NCBI RefSeq assembly: GCF_022695595.1
Contig: NZ_CP074380.1
Location: 4,562,501 to 4,626,500, forward strand
Direction of reading: 5' to 3'
Origin: Streptomyces sp. MST-110588
GTDB lineage: Bacteria; Actinomycetota; Actinomycetes; Streptomycetales; Streptomycetaceae
Length of the DNA stretch: 64,000 nt
How positions within the stretch are numbered: position 1 is the stretch's first letter; each line of letters opens with the position of its first letter. Under the pieces are notes generated by a model that was given only the letters and a program-made list of their open reading frames with translations, did no database searches and was not told the DNA's origin. The translations under genes were made by a program, and so were the position numbers. Positions 26,438 through 34,604 of the stretch are shown here, piece after piece.

Positions 26438-27643
26438 ATGAGCGTTCCGAGCCCCGTGAGGGGTCCTGTGAGGGGTCCTGCGAAGCGCCCTGTGAGTGCT
26501 CTGCGCCCCGTGAGTGCTCTGCCCCGGACCGTGCACCCCGGCGCCTGGTGGCTGTGGGCGCTGGGCATGGCGGTGGCAGCCGGCCGTACGGCCAATCCGG
26601 TGCTGCTGGTACTGATCCTCGCGGTGACCGGCTTCGTCGTGGCACAGCGGCGCGGTGACGCGCCCTGGGCCCTGGCCTTCCGTATGTATCTGATACTCGG
26701 CGGCTACATCGTCGCGATGCGGGTGCTCTTCCGGATCGTCTTCGGCGGCGGCCAGGGTGACACGGTCCTGTTCACCCTGCCGCAGATTCCGCTGCCCCAA
26801 TGGGCCGCCGGGATAAGGCTGTTCGGGCCGGTGGCGGCGGAGCAACTGCTGGGCGGTCTGTACGACGGGCTACGGCTGGCGACCGTGGTCGTGTGCGTGG
26901 GCGCGGCCAACGCGCTGGCCAATCCCAAGCGGATGCTCAAGGCGCTGCCCGGCGCGCTGTACGAGATCGGCACCTCGGTCGTGGTCACGCTGACGGTGGC
27001 GTCCCAGTTGGCCGAGAGCGTGCAACGGGTGCGCCGCGCGCGGATGTTGCGCGGCGGCACGACGTTCGGCGCGGTAGGCGGTACGGCGGGCGGCCCCCGA
27101 AAAGGCCGTACGGCGGGCGGCCTCCGCAAAGGCCGTACGGCCCTGCGCTCCCGTACGCCCCGTACTGCTACGCCCCGCACCGCCCGCGCCCGCAGAAGGA
27201 ACATCGGCGCCCTGCGCGGCATCGTCGTCCCCGTCCTGGAGGACGCCATGAACCGCTCGCTGGCCCTGGCCGCCGCCATGGCCTCGCACGGTTACGGCCG
27301 TACGGGCGGCCGGGCCACCCCCCGCGCCCGCCTGCTGACCGGCACCCTGGTCATCGCCGGGCTGCTGGGCGTGTGCGCCGGGCTGTACGGCGCGACGGGC
27401 GCAAGCACCCCGCCGTACCTGGGCACGCCCCTGCTCCTGGGCGGACTGTCGCTGGCCGGCTGCGGATTCGTGCTCGGCGGCCGGCGCGTCAGGCGCAGCG
27501 TCTACCGCCCCGACCCGTGGCGCGGCGCCGAATGGCTGGTCGCCGCGTCCGGCGTCGTCGCGGCGGCGCTGATGTACGCGGCCTCCCGCACCGACGCCGC
27601 CTCCCTGTACCCCCGCTCTCCCCCCTCGCCTGGCCCGAGGTGA
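26438..27643 (+). CDS. ECF transporter T component (EcfT), C-terminus probably frame-shifted
   Basis: A 401-residue membrane protein of the CbiQ/EcfT type, the coupling subunit between S component and ATPases. It shows several hydrophobic helices, the cytoplasmic helix segment QLAESVQRVRRARMLRGG with the coupling motif, and AMASHGYGR, the second Ala-Arg-Gly-like motif region. Between them is an unusual Thr/Arg/Gly-rich insert (about residues 205-245) coded by repeats of GGCCGTACGG type. The ATG overlaps the corrected stop of the preceding gene. The frame closes at 27643, but a one-base insertion in the C-run at 27610-27614 continues as PLSPLAWPEVTALPALAVL, giving one more helix and then reading directly into the ATPase. 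Either a T-A fusion or another indel exists. Confidence 0.82.
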   Translation: MSVPSPVRGPVRGPAKRPVSALRPVSALPRTVHPGAWWLWALGMAVAAGRTANPVLLVLILAVTGFVVAQRRGDAPWALAFRMYLILGGYIVAMRVLFRIVFGGGQGDTVLFTLPQIPLPQWAAGIRLFGPVAAEQLLGGLYDGLRLATVVVCVGAANALANPKRMLKALPGALYEIGTSVVVTLTVASQLAESVQRVRRARMLRGGTTFGAVGGTAGGPRKGRTAGGLRKGRTALRSRTPRTATPRTARARRRNIGALRGIVVPVLEDAMNRSLALAAAMASHGYGRTGGRATPRARLLTGTLVIAGLLGVCAGLYGATGASTPPYLGTPLLLGGLSLAGCGFVLGGRRVRRSVYRPDPWRGAEWLVAASGVVAAALMYAASRTDAASLYPRSPPSPGPR

Positions 27644-27729
27644 CGGCGCTGCCCGCCCTGGCCGTACTGACCGGGGTGCTTCCGGCCTGGTTCGCGCCCG
27701 CCCCGTGCCCGCGCCGAGGAGGCCGCCGA

Positions 27730-29433
27730 GTGATCCGCTTCGACCGGGTGACCTTCACCTACGCCGGGGCCGCGCGCCCCGCCCTGCACGAGGTGGGACT
27801 GGAGATCGGCGAGGGCGAACTGTGCCTGGTCACCGGCCGTACGGGCGTGGGCAAGTCCACGCTGCTCGGCGCCGTCAACGGCCTGGTGCCGCACTTCACC
27901 GGGGGCCACCTCCAGGGCACCGTCACCGTCGACGGCATCAGCACCGCCCACCTCCCGCCGCAGGAGTTCGCGCATCTGGTCGGCGTCGTCGGACAGGACC
28001 CGCTCGCCGGCTTCGTGACCGACACGGTCGAGGAAGAAATGGCGTACGGCATGGAGCAACTGGCGCTGCGGCCCGAGGTGATGCGCAAGCGCGTCGAGGA
28101 GACCCTCGACCTGCTGGGCATCGCCGAACTGCGGCACCGCGCCCTGCGGACGCTCTCCGGCGGACAGCAGCAGCGCGTCGCGATCGGCTCGGTGCTCACG
28201 GCCCACCCCCGGGTGCTGGTGCTGGACGAGCCGACCTCCGCCCTGGACCCCACCGCCGCCGAGGAGGTGCTGTCCGCGATCACCCGCCTGGTGCACGACC
28301 TGGGCACGACGGTGCTGGTCGCCGAGCACCGCATGGAGCGGGTGCTCCAGTACGCCGACCGGCTGGTCCACCTCACGGGGGACGGGCGGGTACGGGACGG
28401 CGACCCGGCCGAGCTGATGCGCACCTCGGACGTGGCGCCGCCCGTGGTCCGGCTGGGGCGGCTGGCGGGCTGGAGTCCGCTGCCGTTGTCCGTACGGGAC
28501 GCCCGGCGGCAGGCGGGCGGACTGCGCGCCCGGCTCGCGCAGCACCCCGCCGCCCGGTCCGCGCCGCCGCCCGCCGCCCGGCCTGCGACGACACCCGCCG
28601 TACCTGTGCCGGCATCGGCACACGGTTCCGCGCGGGTGCCCGGGTCCGAGTCCGGCGCGTGGCGGCCGGTGCTGCGGGCCGAGCGGATCACCGTCGCGTA
28701 CGGCGGGACCGTCGCCGTCCGCGAGGTCGACCTCGACCTGCGCCGTGGCGAGGTCACCGCGCTCATGGGCCGCAACGGCTCGGGCAAGTCCTCGCTGCTG
28801 TGGGCCCTCCAGGGCTCGGGACCCAGGCACTCGGGCCGGGTGGACGTGGGCGGTACGGATCCGGGCCGGGGTTCGCCCCGCAAGGCCCGTACGCTCGTCG
28901 GCCTGGTGCCGCAGACCGCCGGTGACCTGCTCTACCTCCATACGGTCGAGGACGAGTGCGCCCAGGCCGATGCCGAGTCCGGCGCCGCCCAGGGCACCTG
29001 CCGGGCGCTGCTGGACTCCCTGGCGCCCGGCGTCCCCGGGGCCCGGCATCCGCGCGACCTGTCCGAGGGCCAGCAGCTCGCGCTGGTCCTGGCCGTACAG
29101 CTCACCGCCGCGCCCGGCGTCGTCCTGCTCGACGAGCCGACCCGGGGGCTGGACTACCACGCCAAGGAGGTCTTCGCACGCCTCGTACGGCGGCTCGCGG
29201 ACGAGGGCCGGGCGGTCGTGGTGGCGACACACGACGTGGAGTTCACCGCGCGGGCGGCGGACCGGGTCGTGGTGATGGCCCAGGGAGAGATCGTCGCGGA
29301 CGGGCCGACGCCTCAGGTCGTGGTCTCCTCGCCGGCCTTCGCGCCGCAGGTGGCGAAGGTCCTCGGGCCGCAGCCCTGGCTGACCGTGGAAGAGGTCGAA
29401 AGCGCCCTGGAGGCACTGGAGGCCGTCGTATGA
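27730..29433 (+). CDS. ECF transporter fused ATPase (EcfA1-EcfA2)
   Basis: 567 residues containing two ABC ATPase domains in one chain. Domain 1 has Walker A GRTGVGKST, signature LSGGQQQRVAIGS and Walker B VLVLDEPTSALD. Domain 2 (from about residue 315) has GRNGSGKSS, a variant signature LSEGQQLALVL and VVLLDEPTRGLD. A Pro/Ala-rich linker joins them. It powers vitamin uptake through the T component. The GTG at 27730 has AGGAGG 7 bases upstream. The stop overlaps ATGA at 29430, the likely original start of the S-component gene. Confidence 0.93.
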   Translation: MIRFDRVTFTYAGAARPALHEVGLEIGEGELCLVTGRTGVGKSTLLGAVNGLVPHFTGGHLQGTVTVDGISTAHLPPQEFAHLVGVVGQDPLAGFVTDTVEEEMAYGMEQLALRPEVMRKRVEETLDLLGIAELRHRALRTLSGGQQQRVAIGSVLTAHPRVLVLDEPTSALDPTAAEEVLSAITRLVHDLGTTVLVAEHRMERVLQYADRLVHLTGDGRVRDGDPAELMRTSDVAPPVVRLGRLAGWSPLPLSVRDARRQAGGLRARLAQHPAARSAPPPAARPATTPAVPVPASAHGSARVPGSESGAWRPVLRAERITVAYGGTVAVREVDLDLRRGEVTALMGRNGSGKSSLLWALQGSGPRHSGRVDVGGTDPGRGSPRKARTLVGLVPQTAGDLLYLHTVEDECAQADAESGAAQGTCRALLDSLAPGVPGARHPRDLSEGQQLALVLAVQLTAAPGVVLLDEPTRGLDYHAKEVFARLVRRLADEGRAVVVATHDVEFTARAADRVVVMAQGEIVADGPTPQVVVSSPAFAPQVAKVLGPQPWLTVEEVESALEALEAVV

Positions 29434-29492
29434 GCGGTGTAGCAGGCACGGACGGCAGGGGCGGTACGAGCGGGACGGAGACCGGGGGCAGC

Positions 29493-29540
29493 ACCGTCGG
29501 TACGAGCGGTACGAGCGGTACGAGCGGTACGAGCGGCGGG
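29493..29540 (+). repeat. 9-bp tandem repeat (GTACGAGCG type)
   Basis: About four to five copies of a nine-base unit code Thr-Ser-Gly repeats in the leader frame that begins at ATG 29430, overlapping the ATPase stop. They lie in front of the uninterrupted S-component frame. Confidence 0.6.
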
Positions 29541-29572
29541 GGCGGAGCACGGGCGGCCGTTTACGTCCGCGG

Positions 29573-30517
29573 GTGTCCGTGCTGCCGTTCCGGCTGCGCA
29601 CCGGAACCGTACTCACGCTGGCGAGCGTGGCCGGACTGGCCATGTTCTGCTGGCCGCTGTTCCTGGCCCCGCCGCAGGCGGCGACCGCGCACACCGCCGA
29701 CGCGCCGCTGATCTTCCTGGTGGCGATGCCGGTGCTGCTGGCCGTCGTGCTCGCCGAGATGGCCGGCGGCGGCATCGACACCAAGGCGCTGGCCCTGCTC
29801 GGCGTGCTGTCCGCGGTCAACGCGGGACTGCGCCCGCTGGGCGCCGGCACCGCCGGCATCGAGACCGTCTTCTTCCTGCTGGTGCTGGCGGGCCGGGTCT
29901 TCGGGCCCGGTTTCGGGTTCGTCCTGGGCGCCACCTCGCTGTTCGCCTCCGCCCTGCTGACCGCCGGGGTCGGGCCGTGGCTGCCGTTCCAGATGGTGGC
30001 GTCCGGCTGGATCGGGCTGGGCGCGGGGCTGCTGCCCAAGCGGGTCACGGGCAAGGCGGAGATCGCGATGCTCGCCGCGTACGGAGTCGCCGTCGCCTAT
30101 GTCTTCGGGCTCCTGATGAACCTGTGGTTCTGGCCCTTCACGGCGGGACCGGACACCCAGCTCTCCTTCGTGGCGGGTGCGTCCCTGCCGGAGAACCTGC
30201 ACCGCTTCCTGATCTTCACCCTGGTCACCTCCACCTTCGGCTGGGACACCGGGCGGGCGGTCACCAACCTGATCGCCATTCTCGCGCTGGGCCCGGCCGT
30301 ACTGGCCGTCCTGCGCCGTGCCGCGCGCCGCGCCGCCTTCGGGGCCCCGGTCACGGTGACGCCAACTCCCACATCGGCCCCCGAGAAGCCGCCCGCCCCC
30401 GAGAAGCCGCCCGCCCCCGAAAAGCCGCCCGTAACCGGAAACCTTCCCCTCCCCGCATCCGCCCCCGTCCTCCCGTACGAGCAAGGAGCATCGCCATGCC
30501 ACCGTCCCTCCGGCTGA
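29573..30517 (+). CDS. ECF transporter S-component-like membrane protein
   Basis: 314 residues with about seven hydrophobic helices. Segments such as IETVFFLLVLAGRVFGPGFG and LGATSLFASALLTAGVGPWL are typical of S components that bind the vitamin; the riboswitch implies cobalamin. The Pro/Glu/Lys tail has three PEKPPA repeats from an 18-base repeat. The open frame begins at GTG 29573, without a good ribosome binding site. The ATG at 29430, overlapping the ATPase stop, opens a TSG-repeat leader (nine-base GTACGAGCG repeats) in another frame. One missing base near 29566-29570 would join the two (VYVRRVSVLPF), so the true protein is probably about 47 residues longer. Confidence 0.78.
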   Translation: MSVLPFRLRTGTVLTLASVAGLAMFCWPLFLAPPQAATAHTADAPLIFLVAMPVLLAVVLAEMAGGGIDTKALALLGVLSAVNAGLRPLGAGTAGIETVFFLLVLAGRVFGPGFGFVLGATSLFASALLTAGVGPWLPFQMVASGWIGLGAGLLPKRVTGKAEIAMLAAYGVAVAYVFGLLMNLWFWPFTAGPDTQLSFVAGASLPENLHRFLIFTLVTSTFGWDTGRAVTNLIAILALGPAVLAVLRRAARRAAFGAPVTVTPTPTSAPEKPPAPEKPPAPEKPPVTGNLPLPASAPVLPYEQGASPCHRPSG

Positions 30518-32019
30518 GAGCCACGGCCGTGACACCGGCCGCCGCCCTGGCGGCGGCGCTGCTGCTGCCGGGCACCGCCCAGGCCGCCCCCGCCGCCCCG
30601 GCCGCCAAGTCCGTCACCGCCCTGAGGTCCCCGGCCAAGGCCGCCGCGACCTGGATGGCGGGCAGACTCACCGGCGGCACCAACGCCTCCGGTGACCACG
30701 GCCTGACCGCGGACATCGTCATGGGCATCGCCGCCACCGGCACGGGCGGCAAGACCGCGGCCAAGGCCACCGCCTGGCTGGAGGTCAACGCCGCGAGCTA
30801 CATCAACCGCGGCACCCCCGGGAGGGTCTTCGCGGGCGGTACCGCCAAGCTGACGCTGGTCGCCGCCATCCAGCACCGTGATCCACACGACTTCGGCGGG
30901 CAGGACCTGACCAGGACACTGCTCGGCAGGCTCCAGGACAACGGCCGCTTCACCGACGACCTGCCCTCCGGCGACGGATCGAACCAGTTCACCCAGTCCC
31001 TGGCCGTACTCGCCCTGAAGCGCACCGGCGATCTGCCGGAGCGGGCCGTGGACTTCCTGGCGCGCTCGCGCTGCGCGGACGGCGGCTTCCCGCTCTACTT
31101 CAGGTCCGACCCGAGCGCATGCAAGTCCCATACGGACAGCACCGGTCTGGCCGTACAGGCACTGCTCGCCGCCGGACGCCCGGCCGCCGCCAGGCCGGCC
31201 CTGGACTGGCTGGTCAAGCAGCAGCTCAAGGACGGCAGCTTCCGCGACAACGGGTTCGGTACGCCGCCGGGGAACTCCAACTCCACGGCGCTGGACGTCC
31301 AGGCGCTGGCCGCCGGCGGCCGTACCGGGGCCGCCGCGAAGGGCGTCGCCTGGCTGCGGAGCAGACAGCTCGGCTGCGGCGCCCCGGCCGCCGACCGGGG
31401 CGCCGTCGGCTACGCCGAGCCCAAGGCGGACGGCACCGCCCTGCGCGCCACCGCCCAGGTCGTCCCGGCCCTCGCGGGCAAGTCGCTCGGCCAGATCGAC
31501 GCCAAGGACGCCGCAGCCGGCCTGGAACCCGTCCGCTGCACCCCGGCGGACGACGGTTCCTCCGGCGGCGGAACACAGGGCCCAGGAGGCTCCGGAGGAA
31601 CAGGAGGCTCCGGAGGAACAGGCGACTCGGGAGGTACGGGAGACGCCGGAGGAACCGGGGACGACGGCGGGACCGACAGCGGCACCGGTGGTACCGAGGC
31701 CAACGGCGGTACGGACGGGGGCGACCCGGACGGTACGGCCGGCGGTACGGACGACCCCACGCCCACCCCGCCACCGTCGCACTCTCCGTCCTCGTCGTCC
31801 TCGTCCACGAACGGGGGCGGCGCCGCCACGGGCGGAGCGGCCGGCGGCGGGACCGGTTCCGCCGGTGGCGAGGGCGGTGTCACTCCCGACGGCGCCTCGG
31901 GCGACAGCCTCGCCGCCACCGGCGTCACCCCCCTCCCGCTCGCCGTGACCGCCGCCGCCCTCCTGCTCGCCGGCGCGAGCGCCCTCACCCTGGCCCGTCT
32001 GCGCCGCTCCCGCCCGTAA
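30496..32019 (+). CDS. Wall-anchored alpha/alpha-toroid protein, intrinsic-factor-like
   Basis: 507 residues. A signal peptide (ends AQAAP) precedes about 320 residues of prenyltransferase/terpene-cyclase-like repeats: LLGRLQDNGRF, FLARSRCADGGFPL, GLAVQALLAAGRPAA, WLVKQQLKDGSF and STALDVQALAAGG. This alpha6/alpha6 toroid is also the N-terminal fold of mammalian intrinsic factor and transcobalamin. No DxDD cyclase motif is seen, so binding rather than catalysis is likely. A Gly/Thr-rich stalk follows, then LAATG, a hydrophobic helix and an RLRRSRP tail, matching the LAxTG signal of Streptomyces class E sortases. The ATG at 30496 has AAGGAG and overlaps the S-component end by 22 bases. Confidence 0.85.
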   Translation: MPPSLRLRATAVTPAAALAAALLLPGTAQAAPAAPAAKSVTALRSPAKAAATWMAGRLTGGTNASGDHGLTADIVMGIAATGTGGKTAAKATAWLEVNAASYINRGTPGRVFAGGTAKLTLVAAIQHRDPHDFGGQDLTRTLLGRLQDNGRFTDDLPSGDGSNQFTQSLAVLALKRTGDLPERAVDFLARSRCADGGFPLYFRSDPSACKSHTDSTGLAVQALLAAGRPAAARPALDWLVKQQLKDGSFRDNGFGTPPGNSNSTALDVQALAAGGRTGAAAKGVAWLRSRQLGCGAPAADRGAVGYAEPKADGTALRATAQVVPALAGKSLGQIDAKDAAAGLEPVRCTPADDGSSGGGTQGPGGSGGTGGSGGTGDSGGTGDAGGTGDDGGTDSGTGGTEANGGTDGGDPDGTAGGTDDPTPTPPPSHSPSSSSSSTNGGGAATGGAAGGGTGSAGGEGGVTPDGASGDSLAATGVTPLPLAVTAAALLLAGASALTLARLRRSRP

Positions 32020-32116
32020 GTCCCTCCCGTAAGTCCCGCCCGTAAAGGCTTCCGGCGCCGGACCCGGCACCGGCCACCGCCATGCACCGACCTCATCGAA
32101 AGGCAGCACACCCACC

Positions 32117-32629
32117 ATGCGCCACACCCTCGCCCGCCGCGCCACGATCCTCACCGCAGCGCTCGGCCTGGCTCTCACTGGAGCGATCCCCGTCGCCTCG
32201 GCCTCAGCCTCCGCCCCCGCCGCGCCCGCCGCGGCGAAGGCCAACGCCCCGGTCACCGTGACCCTCACCGTCCGCGGCCCCGACAACAGCACGCTCTTCA
32301 ACGGCCCGGTCGCCACCACCGGCCACACCGTCACCACGGCCTCGGGCGGCACCCACAAGTGCGACGGCACCAACAATGGCGCGAATCCCACCCCGGGGGC
32401 CACGCCCACCGCCGCCCTCGACGATGCCGCCAAGAAGCAGCACTTCACCTGGGACGGCACCTGGTACCCGTCGTTCGACGACTACTTCGTGACCACCGTC
32501 GCGGGCACCGGCGGCGGCTCCGACGCCTACTGGAACATTTCCGTCAACGGCACTCCCACCCCGGTCGGCGGCTGCCAGTTCCGTATCAAGGCGGGGGACA
32601 AGGTCGCCTTCACCTGGACCAAGCTGTGA
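32117..32629 (+). CDS. Secreted DUF4430 protein (transcobalamin C-terminal-like)
   Basis: 170 residues. A signal peptide (TGAIPVASASASAPA) precedes one beta-rich domain: VTVTLTVRGPDNSTLFNGPV, FDDYFVTTVAG, DAYWNISVNGTPTPVGGCQF and IKAGDKVAFTWTKL. This is the DUF4430 pattern (strand, ligand loop, WxxxVNG, GDxVxFxW), the fold of the small domain that closes over cobalamin in transcobalamin and intrinsic factor. Two Cys (HKCDGT, GGCQF) may be bridged. There is no anchor, so it is probably soluble or held by the wall-anchored toroid protein encoded just upstream. It is the last gene of the riboswitch operon. B12 binding is inferred from family and context. Confidence 0.85.
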   Translation: MRHTLARRATILTAALGLALTGAIPVASASASAPAAPAAAKANAPVTVTLTVRGPDNSTLFNGPVATTGHTVTTASGGTHKCDGTNNGANPTPGATPTAALDDAAKKQHFTWDGTWYPSFDDYFVTTVAGTGGGSDAYWNISVNGTPTPVGGCQFRIKAGDKVAFTWTKL

Positions 32630-32706
32630 GGGCCGGACCAAGCTCCAAGGGCTGGACCAGGCTGTAGGGGCTGGACCCAGGCGCCGTGGCGGACAGCGTC
32701 CGGCGC

Positions 32707-32961
32707 CTACTCCGCGCCGTGCTCCGACTCGTGCTGGAGGATGCACTGCTGCCAGTGCGCCAGTGCCTCCTCCCGGTCGCCGCCGGTGTCCTGTGCGGCG
32801 ACGATGAGCGCGTCGGCGGCCATCGCGGCCAGCCGTACCGCGATGTGGCACACGTCGCGCTGCGGAAGCGGCCGGAGGAGTTCCACCGCGCCGTCGCTGT
32901 CCCCGGCCAGGGCGCAGGCGACGATGGCCATCGTGGTGCGATCCCACTCGAACTCGGGCAT
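32707..32961 (-). CDS. Small hypothetical protein (84 aa)
   Basis: An acidic, helical 84-residue protein (MPEFEWDRTTMAIVACALAG, then VAVRLAAMAADALI-like helices, ending HWQQCILQHESEHGAE). No family recognised. The ATG at 32961 was chosen because the compact helical sequence starts there; upstream in-frame residues look like non-coding GC-rich DNA. No clear ribosome binding site is present. It converges on the DUF4430 gene. Confidence 0.6.
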   Translation of the reverse strand: MPEFEWDRTTMAIVACALAGDSDGAVELLRPLPQRDVCHIAVRLAAMAADALIVAAQDTGGDREEALAHWQQCILQHESEHGAE

Positions 32962-33566
32962 GGGGAGAGCATGCCCAGCCCACGGCCGGTGAAGTGCCCG
33001 GGCGCCTGGGCCCGGGGCCGTAGCGGCCGATACCGGCCGATACCGGCCGACGTCGGCGGGCAGCGACTCCCGTTGAAAGTTGACGCACGGTGACGCCTTT
33101 CTGGAACTCCTCGGTCCGCCTCCCGCTTCGTTTCGGCCTCGTCTCCGCTTCGCCCCCACTCCGGTTCCCGGCCGCCGTGTGAGCTGCGCCACGTCGCGTT
33201 TTCCAGACACCGACGTTCGTATAGCGGACAAAGTGACCGGCCACGCCAAGACGCCTGCGAATGCCGCACCGAACACCCGACTTGACCTACGTAACGGCAA
33301 TCGCTGCCCGAATTGCCCTTCAAAGCAGGAGCGTTCACTAGCTGTTGGCAAAAAAATCGTTTGGTCGACAAACATGGCGACCGCATGCAAGATGTGCCGC
33401 AAGCCGTCGACCAACGGCCAGTTACACACCGTTTGCCGTATCGCGAGTCCGCATACCGAGACGCTGCCGTACGCACGATCCCCGTGCGTCACCCTCCCGA
33501 CCGCACCGCCGCGACCGAGAAACAGCAGTTCGGCCAGGAGCGGTTCGTACGAGGGGAAGAGGCACC
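32962..33566. other. Intergenic region upstream of the peptide transporter
   Basis: No gene found in 605 bases. It has a ten-base tandem repeat GGCCGATACC (about 33026-33055), and 33230-33440 is strikingly less GC-rich than the surroundings, as at Streptomyces promoters. TTGACC (33281-33286) and the AT-rich GTTGGCAAAAAAATCG (33344-33359) are possible promoter parts; I cannot assign a start site. Confidence 0.4.
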
Positions 33567-34547
33567 ATGGGCCGCTACATGCTGCGCCGCCTGGCCAACT
33601 ACCTGGTTCTGGTGATCGTCGCGGCGTCTCTGACGTACTTTCTGGCAGGGCTGACCCTCAACCCGCGGGCGAAGTTCGAGGGCCGCAACCCCCCGCTCTC
33701 CGAGACCGCCATCAGCAGGACGCTCGACGACTACAACATGAACCCGGACACCCCCGTGGTGACCCGCTTCGTGCACTGGGCCGGCGACGTCGTGCACGGC
33801 GACCTCGGCAAGACCATCGAGGGCGACTCCGTCAACGACGACTTCGGCCGCCGCGTCGGCGTCAGCACCCGGCTGCTGCTGCTCGCCACCCTCATCGGCT
33901 CCGCCCTGGGCGTGGCCGTGGGCACCCTGGGCGCGATCCGCCAGTACCGGTTCTTCGACAGATTCACGACCCTGGCGTCCTTCTTCGTGCTGGCCATGCC
34001 GGTGTTCGTCATCGGCGTCGCGCTGAAGATCGGCGCCACCATCCTGAACGACGGCTCGCAGACCCTGAAGGTCCTCGGCGAGTACGACGCCCAGTTCGCC
34101 GGGCAGTGGAACTGGGACGCACTGGTCAACCGTGCCCAGCACATGCTGCTGCCCGCGCTGACCCTGATCATCGTCCAGGTCGCCCTCTACAGCCGCTACC
34201 AGCGCAGCACCATGCTGGACGTGCTCGGCTCGGACTTCCTGCGCACCGCCCGCGCCAAGGGGCTACGGCACCGCACGGCCCTGGTCAAACACGGCCTGCG
34301 GACCGCGATCCTGCCGGTCGTACCGCTGCTGGTCTACAACATCGTGCTGCTGTTCACCGGCGCCACCTTCACCGAGAAGACCTTCGGCTGGCACGGCATG
34401 GGCGAGCTGCTCGTCGACTCGATCACCAAGCAGGACGTCAACTCGGTGGCCACCGTCGGCCTGTTCACCGCCGTCCTGGTCCTGATCGCCGGTCTGCTCT
34501 CCGACCTGCTGTACGCGGCCCTGGATCCGCGCGTACGGGTGCGCTGA
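33567..34547 (+). CDS. ABC transporter permease, DppB/OppB type
   Basis: A 326-residue inner permease of a peptide-type importer. It has an N-terminal helix (YLVLVIVAASLTYFLAG), a large external loop, five further helices and the permease coupling segment TARAKGLRHRTALVKHGLRTAILP (about residues 230-253). The C-terminal block FTEKTFGWHGMGELL is typical of DppB. The ribosome binding site is GAGGGGAAGAGG. It is first of four genes (permease, permease, ATPase, receptor) that form a complete transporter. Confidence 0.93.
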   Translation: MGRYMLRRLANYLVLVIVAASLTYFLAGLTLNPRAKFEGRNPPLSETAISRTLDDYNMNPDTPVVTRFVHWAGDVVHGDLGKTIEGDSVNDDFGRRVGVSTRLLLLATLIGSALGVAVGTLGAIRQYRFFDRFTTLASFFVLAMPVFVIGVALKIGATILNDGSQTLKVLGEYDAQFAGQWNWDALVNRAQHMLLPALTLIIVQVALYSRYQRSTMLDVLGSDFLRTARAKGLRHRTALVKHGLRTAILPVVPLLVYNIVLLFTGATFTEKTFGWHGMGELLVDSITKQDVNSVATVGLFTAVLVLIAGLLSDLLYAALDPRVRVR

Positions 34548-34604
34548 GCCACCCGCCCGACCCGGCCCGTCACCCCACCCGTCGTTTCCTCTGGAGAACG
34601 CGCG

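Noticed and set aside
26438..30517. Programmed frameshifting as the cause of the frame breaks in the B12 operon
   Set aside because: Three breaks, all fixed by one added base in G/C runs and without slippery motifs or pseudoknots that I can see, fit deletion errors or mutations better.
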